DNA of 64,000 bases from Pseudogemmobacter humi. GTDB taxonomy: Bacteria; Pseudomonadota; Alphaproteobacteria; Rhodobacterales; Rhodobacteraceae. Of the stretch, positions 8,940-17,783 are shown piece after piece. The position numbers and the translations under genes are program-made. Positions within the stretch are counted from its first letter, which is position 1; every line of letters begins with the position of its first letter. Location: assembly GCF_900609055.1 (NCBI RefSeq), contig NZ_UXAW01000058.1, positions 1 through 64,000 of the forward strand, given 5' to 3'. The notes under the pieces were generated by a model that ran no database searches, was not told where the DNA came from, and was given only the letters and a program-made list of their open reading frames with translations.

Positions 8940-10059
8940 GAACGGCGTCAAAGAGGCGCTGGTCAGCGACCATGCCGCGCTTTACGATCCGAATGTGGCG
9001 CAACGCTATTTCGCGAAATTCGGCAGGATCGGCGGCTGTTTCGCCCGGATCGCGGCGGAGCTGGAGAAAGAGAACCGCCTGAACCGGACCGAAACCCGGA
9101 TCCTCGGCCAGTATCTCAACGCGCTGATCGGCACCTTCCGGGCGCTGAACCACAAATATCTGATGACCGGCCGCGCCGAGGGCGCTCCGGGCCTGACCAT
9201 CGACCGTCACGAATCCGGCTTTCCGGTGGCGCAGGAACTGCTGATGATGGCGGTGGACGCCCAGCAGGCGGCGAAACATCTGGCCGGTATGCCCTCGGTG
9301 GCGGAACTGCGTGACCGGATGGTGCGCATCATCGTGGGCGAGCTGAAAGTGCCCACCGCGTTGCAATTCGCGCTCAGCCAGCGGCTTTATTACGAGGCTT
9401 TGCAGGCCGGGGGCCTGTTCCAGGCCCGCAACGGCCCGGATGTGCAATGGCTGGGCCAGGAGGGCGAGCGGCGGCGCTTCCTGCTGCACTGGGCGGTCTG
9501 GGATGCCCAGGTCAACCTGCCGGTGGTCTGGCTGATGGAGGTGCTTGACAGCGGCAAGCGTCCGCTGCCCGAGGACGCATACCGCTGGCCCGGGATGCAG
9601 CAGAAGCTGCTGGCGCAGTCGCTCGCGGGGCTGAAGCTGGTGACGGTCGCCACCGGATTCGACAAGGATTTCGACGAGGCGAGCCCGGTCCGGCTGCGCC
9701 GCATCACGCTCGGCCCGATGTATTCCGCCGGCTTCACCCTGCAATCGGGGCCGATCTCGCGGGTGCTGGAAGATGCGCGCGCGCCCGAGGGCGAGGACTG
9801 GGCGCTGGTCTGGACCATCGAGGATCTGGTCTCGGACCGCGAAGAGATGGTGAAGGACGGCTGGTTCTCGTCGCGCCGCCGCCAGGTGTTCCGGCTTGAC
9901 CCGCTGACCGGGGCGGACACCGGCGCCACCCGGCTGGAACGGATGATCGTGCTGCCCGAGCGGCCCTATCAGGTGCTGGTGGAGCAGGATCCGCCCGGTT
10001 TGCGCGGGATCAGGAAATTCGTGGTGGGGGCGGGGGGGCGCCTCATTCCCGGCGCCTGA
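8932..10059 (+). CDS. Conserved hypothetical protein in ATPase cluster
   Basis: A 375-residue soluble protein with no signal peptide, membrane segment or known motif that I recognise. The N-terminal third is helical (LNRTETRILGQYLNALIGTF), the C-terminal part mixed alpha/beta ending in a strand-rich region (RQVFRLDPLTGADTG). It overlaps the small membrane protein gene by 8 bases and is separated from the ATPase gene by 132 bases containing a composite repeat, so a fraction of transcripts may stop here. Confidence 0.7.
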   Translation: MAENGVKEALVSDHAALYDPNVAQRYFAKFGRIGGCFARIAAELEKENRLNRTETRILGQYLNALIGTFRALNHKYLMTGRAEGAPGLTIDRHESGFPVAQELLMMAVDAQQAAKHLAGMPSVAELRDRMVRIIVGELKVPTALQFALSQRLYYEALQAGGLFQARNGPDVQWLGQEGERRRFLLHWAVWDAQVNLPVVWLMEVLDSGKRPLPEDAYRWPGMQQKLLAQSLAGLKLVTVATGFDKDFDEASPVRLRRITLGPMYSAGFTLQSGPISRVLEDARAPEGEDWALVWTIEDLVSDREEMVKDGWFSSRRRQVFRLDPLTGADTGATRLERMIVLPERPYQVLVEQDPPGLRGIRKFVVGAGGRLIPGA

Positions 10060-10064
10060 GAACG

Positions 10065-10141
10065 CCGGGGCTTTGCCCCGGACCCCAGGGTATTTAGGTC
10101 AGGATGAAAGCAAAGGGGTTTTCATCCTGACCCAAATACCC
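10065..10141. repeat. Composite palindromic repeat, copy 2 (inside the ATPase cluster)
   Basis: A GC hairpin CCGGGGC-TTT-GCCCCGG (10065-10081) followed by a 22-base arm pair (10088-10109 and 10120-10141), GGGTATTTAGGTCAGGATGA against its complement with one mismatch, loop of 10 bases. It separates the third and fourth genes of the cluster and could attenuate transcription or stabilise the upstream message. Confidence 0.8.
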
Positions 10142-10191
10142 CCGCCGGAGGCGCAGGTTTGAGCCGGAAGATTTGGCCGGAAAGGTAAGCG

Positions 10192-12120
10192 ATGGTTGCG
10201 CGCGATACGATGGAACTGAAAGAAGAGGCGATCCGCGCGCAATATGAGGCGGCGCTCGGGCTGATCTCGGGCTTCGATCACGCGCCGCGGCTGGCGAAAC
10301 CTCTGGAGGCGGCGCCGGTGGCGGAACGCTCGCCCGGGGTGGGTGCCCGGCCGCGGTTCCGCTCGACCGTGCCGGGGATGGCGGCGCATGTCACCGCGCG
10401 CCCTGGCAGCGTGCGGCTGGTCGAGCGGATCGGCGGGCTCTCGGATGGGCTGGTCTCGCCGGAACAGGCGGCGGCGCTGAACGTCTTGCGCCGGGCCGTC
10501 GCGGTGGCGCTTGCCATGGGCGAGACTTTCGCCGCGCAGTCGGGGCTGGCCGAACTGAAGCGCGCCAATCTGGAGGGGCGGATCCCCGAAGGGAAGCGCG
10601 CCGAATTTGGCGAGCTGTTGCAGGCCGAGGCGCTGGTCGTGCTCTTCACCTTCGCCAATGCGAGCGCCTTTCTGATCGCGCCGCATCTGGGCAGCCAGAG
10701 CGTCGCGATCGGCGAGGTCGGGGAGGTGCTGACCGACAACGCGCCGCTCGCCTTGCAGGGCGCGTTGTGGGAACTCGACCAGGACATCGCGGTGCTGGCC
10801 TCGGACGACGCCCGCCTCGTCGCCACGATCTCGGCCTTTGCCGAGGCGCTGATGGCCAAGGTCGCGCTTCGGGCCGAGGGTGTGGCGCGGGTCTCGGCTT
10901 TCACCCAGGGCTCGTGGAAGGTCGAGGCCGATCAGCTGACCATCGCCGGGTTCCGGCCCGCGCGGGCCGCGAAAGGCGGCCAGATCGCCATGGCCTTCAA
11001 GAAACCGCATGAGGTGGTGGGCAACCATATCGCCAAATACCAGAGCCTGCGGCTGGCGAAGATGCTGATGGCCTATGATTTCGAGCGCCGGCTGAACCCC
11101 TTCGCCGAACTCGGTGGCTTCATCTTCACCTTCATGGGCGACGGCAAGCCCGGCACCGGCAAGACCACGCTGATCCAGATGATGGCGGGGCTGCTCAACG
11201 ACTACTGTCAGGCGGCGGGCTATCCGTTCCGCTACCAGAACTTTTCCATCGACCAGATCGACAGCTATCAGGGCAAATCGGGCCAGAACGCCAAGGCCTT
11301 CATCGACGCGGTGCTCGATCCCGGGGTGATCGGGTTCGGGACCATCGACGACATCGACCAGGTGGCCGGGAAACGCGGTGACCGGCAGTCCTCGGCCGGT
11401 CAGCAGGAGGTGACGGCGGTCTTCATGCAGGCCTTCGCCGGGGCGGGCACGGTGGTGCGCGGCAACTGCACTTTCGGGATGTTCAGTAACTACCCCGAGA
11501 ACGTCGACGACGCGCTTCGCCAGCGCGCCGGCGCCCGCTTCCTGGTCGACGGGCCGCAGACGCGCGAGGATTACATCGACATCCTCTCGCTGCTGCTGGG
11601 CAGGAACCATTCGATCCCGCTCGGCGATCACGATCTTTTCGCCGCGCAGGAGATCAGGAAGGCCGTCGCGGCCAGTTACGAGGGCCATTCCCGCCCGCAC
11701 GAATCCGGCCTGATAAAGGTCTGGCAGGAGGTGGAGGGGCTGCTCGGCCCGCTGAACACGCTGGCGAAGATCGGCGCCTATCTCAAGGCGATCCAAGAGG
11801 CCGACGAGCGTTTCACCGGCCGGGCGATCAGGAACATCACCGACGCGGTGAAGGTCCGGGCGATGGATTTCGAGCTGCCGGATGAGTGGATGGAGGACCC
11901 GGATCTGTTCCTGTTCAAACCCTACGACACCAAGCTGGCGATGATCCGCGATCTGATGACGCCGGTCACGGTGGAGATGGTGATCCAGGAGGTCAACCGC
12001 TACGCCGATTCCGAATTCCGCTATGCCGACAATTCGGATGAGGTTGCGATTCAGGGAATGGTGCGCGACTTCGGCCGCCAGGAAGAGGCGAAGCGGCGCT
12101 ATCTGGAGGGCAAGGGGTGA
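10192..12120 (+). CDS. AAA+ ATPase with unique N-terminal domain
   Basis: A 642-residue soluble ATPase. The Walker A loop GDGKPGTGKTTL is at about residues 316-327, Walker B IGFGTIDDID at about 380-388, a sensor-1-like asparagine in GMFSNYPENVDD near 433, and an arginine-finger candidate in LRQRAGARF near 445-450. The arrangement resembles the MoxR/CDC48-type AAA+ class, suggesting a hexameric remodelling machine. The first 300 residues match no domain that I recognise and probably bind substrate or partner proteins; the last 120 residues are helical. The stop overlaps the next gene by GTGA. It is the only obvious energy-coupled component of the cluster. Confidence 0.85.
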   Translation: MVARDTMELKEEAIRAQYEAALGLISGFDHAPRLAKPLEAAPVAERSPGVGARPRFRSTVPGMAAHVTARPGSVRLVERIGGLSDGLVSPEQAAALNVLRRAVAVALAMGETFAAQSGLAELKRANLEGRIPEGKRAEFGELLQAEALVVLFTFANASAFLIAPHLGSQSVAIGEVGEVLTDNAPLALQGALWELDQDIAVLASDDARLVATISAFAEALMAKVALRAEGVARVSAFTQGSWKVEADQLTIAGFRPARAAKGGQIAMAFKKPHEVVGNHIAKYQSLRLAKMLMAYDFERRLNPFAELGGFIFTFMGDGKPGTGKTTLIQMMAGLLNDYCQAAGYPFRYQNFSIDQIDSYQGKSGQNAKAFIDAVLDPGVIGFGTIDDIDQVAGKRGDRQSSAGQQEVTAVFMQAFAGAGTVVRGNCTFGMFSNYPENVDDALRQRAGARFLVDGPQTREDYIDILSLLLGRNHSIPLGDHDLFAAQEIRKAVAASYEGHSRPHESGLIKVWQEVEGLLGPLNTLAKIGAYLKAIQEADERFTGRAIRNITDAVKVRAMDFELPDEWMEDPDLFLFKPYDTKLAMIRDLMTPVTVEMVIQEVNRYADSEFRYADNSDEVAIQGMVRDFGRQEEAKRRYLEGKG

Positions 12121-12947
12121 GCGAAGAGGCGGAATGGCGCTTCTGGCGACCGGGAAACCCTACCCTCTGGGGTGTTTTGTTCAGTATTGCACTGGCAGGT
12201 GTCACCATCTGGCTGGCCAGGCGAGACTGGTGCTATAGTTCCGACAGCGGTGAACTGATCTGCATGGTCAAATGGCAGGCTTTTCTCGCCTCATCCCCCA
12301 ACGAGGTGGGGGACGCTCTCGCCGGCTTCGCGGGCGTTCTGGCCTTCATCTGGGTTGCGGTGACGGTTGCCCTCCAGTCTGCGCAATTACGTGCGCAGCG
12401 CGAGGAGTTGCGGCTGACCAGAAAAGAGATGGAAGAGCAGCGCAAAGCGACACAGGATATGGCGCGATCCCTGGCGCGAGAGGCCGCAATCTTCGAGGAT
12501 GAACAACTGCGCCGTAATCAGGCCGAGTCCTGGGCCGTCGTTCAGGAACTCATCAACACGTTCCGCCGTCGTTTCCCTGTCGATCCTGAATATCGTCCGA
12601 TCAAATGGCTCGTAAAAGGCAAAGATCCGAGGGTGTTGGGCTACGAGAGAGGAGATACCAACCTTCGGGACCTGCGCGATGACGAATTCATGTCACGTGC
12701 CCTTGGGGCCGTGCGTAAGCATTGTCATTCCCAGGTAATGAAAGCGATGCGGAGCGGAGAATCCATGGAGCGGACAGGCGACGTGCTTCTGGCCGAATTG
12801 CACGACCTGATCCGGCGGATGCTTGGGCATACAGGGCAGTTGGCAGGGGCCCGAAGGATCTTTCTGGAAGCCTGCAAACTCAGCGAATGGGATATGGTTC
12901 TGACCGATCTCCGGAGTGCCGGAGCGCCGGCTGGGGGAGGAAAATGA
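12117..12947 (+). CDS. Low-GC membrane-anchored coiled-coil protein, likely inserted
   Basis: A 276-residue protein with a hydrophobic segment near residues 17-35 and a second at about 65-87 (AGFAGVLAFIWVAVTVAL), followed by a coiled coil (LRAQREELRLTRKEMEEQ) and a helical C-terminal half. That plan, two helices then an AQREE-type coiled coil, is common in small accessory proteins of phage-defence and stress islands, though I cannot name a family. Base composition is visibly lower than in its neighbours (stretches around 50-52 % GC, against about 70 % nearby) with rarer codons such as GTA. Starts with GTG overlapping the ATPase stop and ends overlapping the next start. Confidence 0.65.
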   Translation: MSEEAEWRFWRPGNPTLWGVLFSIALAGVTIWLARRDWCYSSDSGELICMVKWQAFLASSPNEVGDALAGFAGVLAFIWVAVTVALQSAQLRAQREELRLTRKEMEEQRKATQDMARSLAREAAIFEDEQLRRNQAESWAVVQELINTFRRRFPVDPEYRPIKWLVKGKDPRVLGYERGDTNLRDLRDDEFMSRALGAVRKHCHSQVMKAMRSGESMERTGDVLLAELHDLIRRMLGHTGQLAGARRIFLEACKLSEWDMVLTDLRSAGAPAGGGK

Positions 12948-14338
12948 AACGCCTCATCACCCGCGGCCTGATGTTTGGCAATCTGATCGAGGTTTCCTCG
13001 CCGCAGCTTGTCGCGCGGTATAACCGGGCGCTCAGGATGCTCATCGGGCGAGAGACGGCGCTGAGTGATTTCCATATCGATCTGTCGGGCTATTCGCCCG
13101 AGATCGGCGATGAATTCGGCGATCATTTCTATCTCAACCCGAACGGGGCGAACCGGCAGTTCATCCTGCTGACCACGGCGCAGAAAGAGGCGCCGCTTCT
13201 GAACATCCGCTTTTCCACCTCGCGCTCGATCCTGACCCGGTTCATCGAGGCGAACGAGGCGCAGCTTTTCGCGCTGACCGCCCGCGATGTGGTGGCGGGC
13301 GAGTTGCAGGGCTCGGTCTATGCGGTGGACAGCCCGGCGAAACTGCTGGATCTGCGGCGCGTCACGGTCGAGGCAGATACGATCGGCGGCCATGTGGCGG
13401 ATGCCGGAAAGCTCGCGGGGCTGATCGAACGCTTCCGGCGCGAGCCCGACGGCTGGCGCGACGAGGCGCTGATCGCCGGGATGATCCAGCTTGCGCGCCG
13501 CACCGGCGATGTGACGCGGGTGCCGATCCATCTGCCCGCGATGAGTTTCGAGCAGCCGGATTTCTGGACCAGCCTGTTCGGCGGGCTCTATGTCTTTCAG
13601 GGCCAGAAATTCCCCGCGGTGATCTCGCGCGGGGGCGTGACGGGGCTTGGCCAGATGCCGGTCGGCCAGGTGATGGATTTCACCCACCGCAACCATATCG
13701 CCGACTGGCTGGAGAGGAACGGCCTCGTCGAGCCCATCGTCCAGGCGCGCGGCACCAACGGGGGGGCGATCCTGCGCCAGAAGATGGATTTCATCCTGCT
13801 GGATGCCGCCGACAGCCTGGGGATCGATGTGGGCGACGCGCGGCGCACCGAGTTGCGCAAGGTGGCCTACAAGCTCGGCCCGGCGCTGCCGGACGAATTC
13901 CTCGGCCTCGCCGCGATGCTGCGGTGGGTCGAGGAGGCCGGGCCCTGGCCGCAGATCTCCAGCGAGCATCCGGCCTATTTCTACACTCTGCGCGGGCGGC
14001 CGGGGCCGGACCGCGATCTGGTCAACATGCTGCTCTCGGAACTGTCACCGATGGATGTGCGCCAGCTTTTCATCACCCATAAAGAGCGGTTCTACGAGGA
14101 TTATCGCGGCTGGAGCGAGAAGAAGCGCGAATATGTCGCCGATTTCCTCGCCCGCGAATATCAGGTCGACAAGGAAGGCGCGCGCGAGGCCCTGTTCGGA
14201 CCAGAGCCGAAGATGGACGAACTGGCCCGCCCCGACATGCGTGAAGGGCCGAAGCCAACCCGCGAATTGCGTGATATCGTCGGCCCCTGGGGCGCCATGC
14301 GCCCGGGACAGGGGCGCGCGCAGGGGGAGCGACGATGA
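12944..14338 (+). CDS. Conserved hypothetical protein, 464 aa
   Basis: Soluble protein of unknown family. The ATG at 12944 has a GGAGG site and overlaps the previous stop (ATGA); upstream codons in frame belong to the preceding gene's shadow. No signal peptide, membrane segment or catalytic motif is evident; sequence is rich in aromatic and acidic residues with blocks such as LFITHKERFYEDYRGWSEKK that look like a compact helical C-terminal domain. GC content returns to about 70 %, like the ATPase, so this gene probably belongs to the original cluster and the low-GC gene was inserted in front of it. Confidence 0.7.
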   Translation: MKRLITRGLMFGNLIEVSSPQLVARYNRALRMLIGRETALSDFHIDLSGYSPEIGDEFGDHFYLNPNGANRQFILLTTAQKEAPLLNIRFSTSRSILTRFIEANEAQLFALTARDVVAGELQGSVYAVDSPAKLLDLRRVTVEADTIGGHVADAGKLAGLIERFRREPDGWRDEALIAGMIQLARRTGDVTRVPIHLPAMSFEQPDFWTSLFGGLYVFQGQKFPAVISRGGVTGLGQMPVGQVMDFTHRNHIADWLERNGLVEPIVQARGTNGGAILRQKMDFILLDAADSLGIDVGDARRTELRKVAYKLGPALPDEFLGLAAMLRWVEEAGPWPQISSEHPAYFYTLRGRPGPDRDLVNMLLSELSPMDVRQLFITHKERFYEDYRGWSEKKREYVADFLAREYQVDKEGAREALFGPEPKMDELARPDMREGPKPTRELRDIVGPWGAMRPGQGRAQGERR

Positions 14339-14604
14339 TCATCAACTGGGTGAGGCTGGCCTTCTTCATGCTGATCGGGCTGACCGTGGCCTATCTGCTG
14401 GCCTCGATCTATTCGCGCTCGGTCCGTCGCGAGAAGCTGGAGAAGCACTGGGACGCCAAAGGGCTGGAGGGCGACCGCACGGCCTTTATCGAGGCCGGGA
14501 TGCGTGGCTATGAAAAGGGGCTGAAACGGCGGCTGTTGTGGCTTATCTATATCATCCCCATGGTCGCCTTCACCGCGATCTTCTTCTATGTGAACTGGTA
14601 CTGA
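14335..14604 (+). CDS. Small two-helix membrane protein with charged loop
   Basis: An 89-residue protein with two membrane segments, residues about 5-25 (WVRLAFFMLIGLTVAYLLAS) and 66-86 (LLWLIYIIPMVAFTAIFFYV), separated by a charged loop of about 40 residues facing the cytoplasm. Similar small proteins in Rhodobacterales are often labelled as efflux-pump fragments without experimental support. Overlaps the previous gene by ATGA and is followed by the DUF1523-like gene. Confidence 0.75.
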   Translation: MIINWVRLAFFMLIGLTVAYLLASIYSRSVRREKLEKHWDAKGLEGDRTAFIEAGMRGYEKGLKRRLLWLIYIIPMVAFTAIFFYVNWY

Positions 14605-14608
14605 GCCG

Positions 14609-15280
14609 ATGCGATATGTGAAATGGACCTTCTGGCTGCTCATCTTCGTCCTGGTCGGGGGCTTTCTGCACTACACCCTGCCGCAGCATGACATCGTGCG
14701 GATCGTGGGGATCGAGAATCGCCGTATCGACATCGGCGAGAATTCGATCTTCTGGTCGCGTGCCGAGGTGGGGATGACCGATTCCACCAGCCGCGACGTG
14801 TTCTTCATCAATGCCGTCTATCCGAACGGCAAGACGATGGAATACCGCAACGAGGATACCGGCTGGGGCTGGCCGCCCTATTTCAAGATCGACAGTTTCG
14901 GGCTTCAGACCCGGACGAAGGATCTGGTCTCGACCGCTTCGGATCCGGTCTGGGTCCAGGTCACCCATTACGGCTGGCGCAACAAGTTCTTCACCATCTT
15001 CCCCAATGCGGTCTCGGTGAAACGGGTGGCGGGGCCGGATGTCACGGTGATTCCCTGGGTGTCGATCATCGTCCTGGTGACGCTGGCCTTCATCCTGTTC
15101 ATGATCCGCCGGATGTGGATGCAGTTCCGCGAGCGGATGGTGGATCCGGCCATGGTGCGGGCGGAACAGGCGTTCGACCGGGTGGATGCGCGCGCCGATG
15201 AGGTGCGGGCGGGCGCGCGCGGGCTCTGGGGCCGGTTCCGTTCCTGGCTCGACAGCTGGAAATCGAAGCCGAAACGCTGA
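14609..15280 (+). CDS. DUF1523-like membrane protein
   Basis: A 223-residue protein with an N-terminal membrane segment (residues about 6-26), a soluble domain of about 120 residues containing the DUF1523-type blocks IVRIVGIENRR and EDTGWGWPPYFKID, and a second membrane segment near 148-170, followed by a basic amphipathic tail. The soluble part is expected to lie outside the cytoplasm. This is the last gene of the cluster, 4 bases after its neighbour; a triple hairpin follows at once. Confidence 0.8.
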   Translation: MRYVKWTFWLLIFVLVGGFLHYTLPQHDIVRIVGIENRRIDIGENSIFWSRAEVGMTDSTSRDVFFINAVYPNGKTMEYRNEDTGWGWPPYFKIDSFGLQTRTKDLVSTASDPVWVQVTHYGWRNKFFTIFPNAVSVKRVAGPDVTVIPWVSIIVLVTLAFILFMIRRMWMQFRERMVDPAMVRAEQAFDRVDARADEVRAGARGLWGRFRSWLDSWKSKPKR

Positions 15281-15288
15281 TGCGGGGC

Positions 15289-15357
15289 GCCCGGAGTTTT
15301 CCAAAACTCCGGGCAATTTTCTTCGAAGAAAATTGCAAATTCCTTGGAAGGAATTTG
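15289..15357. terminator. Triple palindrome between convergent genes (bidirectional terminator)
   Basis: Three abutting palindromes: GCCCGGAGTTTT-CC-AAAACTCCGGGC (15289-15314), the perfect 22-base CAATTTTCTTCGAAGAAAATTG (15314-15335, described by its arms CAATTTTCTTC/GAAGAAAATTG), and CAAATTCCTT-GG-AAGGAATTTG (15336-15357). It fills the gap between the DUF1523-like gene and pheT, which end towards each other. Likely bidirectional termination and 3'-end protection. Confidence 0.75.
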
Positions 15358-15362
15358 GCCTC

Positions 15363-17783
15363 TTACCCGCGCAGCGCGCCGCCGGTGGCCTTGGTCACCT
15401 TTTCGACGATCTTTTTCGAGACCGCCTCGATATCGGCCTCGGTCAGGGTCTTGTCGGTCGGTTGCAGACGCACGGTCAGCGCGATCGACTTCTTGCCCGC
15501 GCCCATCTGAGCTTCGGCCTTGTCGCCGGTGAACTGGTCGAACACCCGTACGCTTTCGATCAGCGCCTTGTCGGCGCCCTGGGCGGCGTTCACCGCGGTC
15601 AGCGCCTCGACCCTTCCATCGACGACGAAGGCGAAATCGCGCTCGACCGCTTGCAGATCGCGGATCGTCAGCGCGGGCCGGGTGGGGGTTTTCACCTTCG
15701 GTGCCGGGATATTGGCGAGGCGCAGGGTGAAGGCCACCGCCTGGCCTTTGATGCCCATGGCGTTCAGCACCCGGGGATGGATCTCGCCGAAAGTGGCAAG
15801 CTGGTTCGGCCCGAGGCCGATCACCCCGGCGCGGCCCGGATGCCACCAGCCGTCGGTTTTGCGGCTGATCTGCACCCGCGAAGGCGCTCCGAGGGCGGCG
15901 AGCACCGCCTCGGCATCGGCCTTTGCGTCGAACACATCGACCGGGCGGCGCGAGGCCCAGGGGTCGCGCGGCGCCGTCGCGCCGACCAGCAGGCCTGCGG
16001 CCTGAACATGCTGCTCGCCCGGCTCGCCGCCGTCGAACACCGGGCCGACCTCGAACAGGGCCAGATCCTGGAAGCCGCGGGCCTGATTGCGCGCCGCGGC
16101 CGCCAGCAGGCCCGGCAGCAGATCGGGGCGCAGATGGGTCATCTCGGATGAGATCGGGTTTTCCACCCTGACCGCATCGGATCCGCCGCCGAACAGCACC
16201 GCCGCGCGGGCGTCTATGAAGCTGTAGGTCACGCATTCGTTGTAGCCGAGCGCGGCGATGGTGCGGCGCGCGGTCTTCTCGCGGCTTTGCATCGGCGTGA
16301 GGATCGGGCGCAGCACGCCGGGCTGGGTCCGCCTCAGGGGCGCGCCTTGCAGTTTGGTCAGGCTGGCGATCCGGGCGACTTCTTCGATCAGATCGGCCTC
16401 GCCCTGCACGTCCGGCCGCCAGGAGGGCGGGCTGGCCATCAGCCCGTCCATGGTGAAGCCGAGCGCCTCCAGTGTGCGGATCTGCTCTGCCTCGGGGATC
16501 TCCATGCCGACGAGGCTGACGACCCTTGCCGGGTCCAGCCGATACGCCCGCGTGCTGTCCAGGGCCGCGCCGTCCTCTACCACCTCGCTGGCCTCGCCGC
16601 CGCAGAGGTCGAGGATCATCCGCGTGGCCAGTTCCAGGCCGGGCAGGGTGAAGGCCGGGTCGGCGCCGCGCTCGAATCTGTAGCGCGCGTCGGAATTGAC
16701 CTTCAGCGCGCGGCCGGTGGCGGCGACGGTGATCGGATCCCACCAGGCGCTTTCCAGAAACACGGTGGTGGTCTCATCGGTGCAGCTGGTGTCCTCGCCG
16801 CCCATGATGCCGGCAAGGCTCTCCGGTCCGCGCTGATCCGCGATCACCATGTCGCCCGCGCGCAGGCTGTGGGTCTTGCCGTCGAGCGTCAGCAGGCTCT
16901 CGCCTTCCCGCGCCGGGCGGATGTGCAACTCGCTGCCCGCCATCCGGTTCACGTCGAAGACGTGCAGCGGGCGGTTCAGCCCATAGGTGAAATAGTTGGT
17001 GATATCGACCAGCGCCGAGATCGGCCGCAGCCCCACGGCCTTGAGCCGCGCCGCCAGCCAGTCGGGCGAGGGCCCGTTCTTCACGCCACGGATCACCCGG
17101 CCCGCGAAATGCGGAGCACCCCTGGCCTTGAGGCTGTCGTCGATCCGCACCGAGACCGGGCTGGGGAAGCTGCCCGGCACCGGCACGATGTCCAGCGGTT
17201 TCAGCCGCCCGAGACCGCGCGCCGCAAGGTCGCGCGCCACGCCGCGGATGCCGAGCGCATCGGGGCGGTTCGGGGTGATCTTGATCTCGATCACCGGATC
17301 GTTCAGCCCGCGATAATCGACGAACCTTGCGCCCAGGGGGGCATCCTCGGGCAATTCGATGATGCCGTCATGCGCGTCGGACAGCATCAGCTCGCGTTCC
17401 GAGCAGAGCATGCCGTTGGAATCGACGCCGCGGATATTGCCGGGTTTCAGATCGACCCCGGTGCCGGGCACATGGGTGCCCGGGGGGGCGAAGACCCCCA
17501 CCAGCCCTGTGCGGGCATTGGGCGCACCGCAGACTACCTGGACCTCGACCGGATCGGAACCCGGCCCGCCCGGATATGTCGCCACCCGGCAGACCCGCAG
17601 CCGGTCGGCGTTGGGGTGCTGCACCGCCTCGATCACGCGGCAGATGCGGAAGGCGCCGAGCGCGGCGGCGGGATCCCCGATCTCTTCGACCTCAAGGCCC
17701 AGATCGGTCAGCGTATCGGCGATTTCCGTCACCGAAGCCTCGGTGTCCAGATGATCGCGCAGCCAGGAGAGGGTGAATTTCAT
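15363..17783 (-). CDS. pheT: Phenylalanine--tRNA ligase beta subunit
   Basis: Beta chain of the alpha2-beta2 phenylalanyl-tRNA synthetase, 806 residues, normal full length. An EMAP/OB tRNA-binding fold lies near residues 40-150 (HPNADRLRVCRV), then B3/B4 editing and B5 domains (YNECVTYSFIDA, RVASLTKLQ) and a C-terminal anticodon-binding (FDX-ACB) domain. The ATG at 17783 (MKFTLSWLRDHL) is the conserved start. The pheS gene for the alpha chain, usually directly upstream, is not there; the region in front holds a 390-base gap and the divergent ilvD, so pheS must lie elsewhere. Confidence 0.96.
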   Translation of the reverse strand: MKFTLSWLRDHLDTEASVTEIADTLTDLGLEVEEIGDPAAALGAFRICRVIEAVQHPNADRLRVCRVATYPGGPGSDPVEVQVVCGAPNARTGLVGVFAPPGTHVPGTGVDLKPGNIRGVDSNGMLCSERELMLSDAHDGIIELPEDAPLGARFVDYRGLNDPVIEIKITPNRPDALGIRGVARDLAARGLGRLKPLDIVPVPGSFPSPVSVRIDDSLKARGAPHFAGRVIRGVKNGPSPDWLAARLKAVGLRPISALVDITNYFTYGLNRPLHVFDVNRMAGSELHIRPAREGESLLTLDGKTHSLRAGDMVIADQRGPESLAGIMGGEDTSCTDETTTVFLESAWWDPITVAATGRALKVNSDARYRFERGADPAFTLPGLELATRMILDLCGGEASEVVEDGAALDSTRAYRLDPARVVSLVGMEIPEAEQIRTLEALGFTMDGLMASPPSWRPDVQGEADLIEEVARIASLTKLQGAPLRRTQPGVLRPILTPMQSREKTARRTIAALGYNECVTYSFIDARAAVLFGGGSDAVRVENPISSEMTHLRPDLLPGLLAAAARNQARGFQDLALFEVGPVFDGGEPGEQHVQAAGLLVGATAPRDPWASRRPVDVFDAKADAEAVLAALGAPSRVQISRKTDGWWHPGRAGVIGLGPNQLATFGEIHPRVLNAMGIKGQAVAFTLRLANIPAPKVKTPTRPALTIRDLQAVERDFAFVVDGRVEALTAVNAAQGADKALIESVRVFDQFTGDKAEAQMGAGKKSIALTVRLQPTDKTLTEADIEAVSKKIVEKVTKATGGALRG

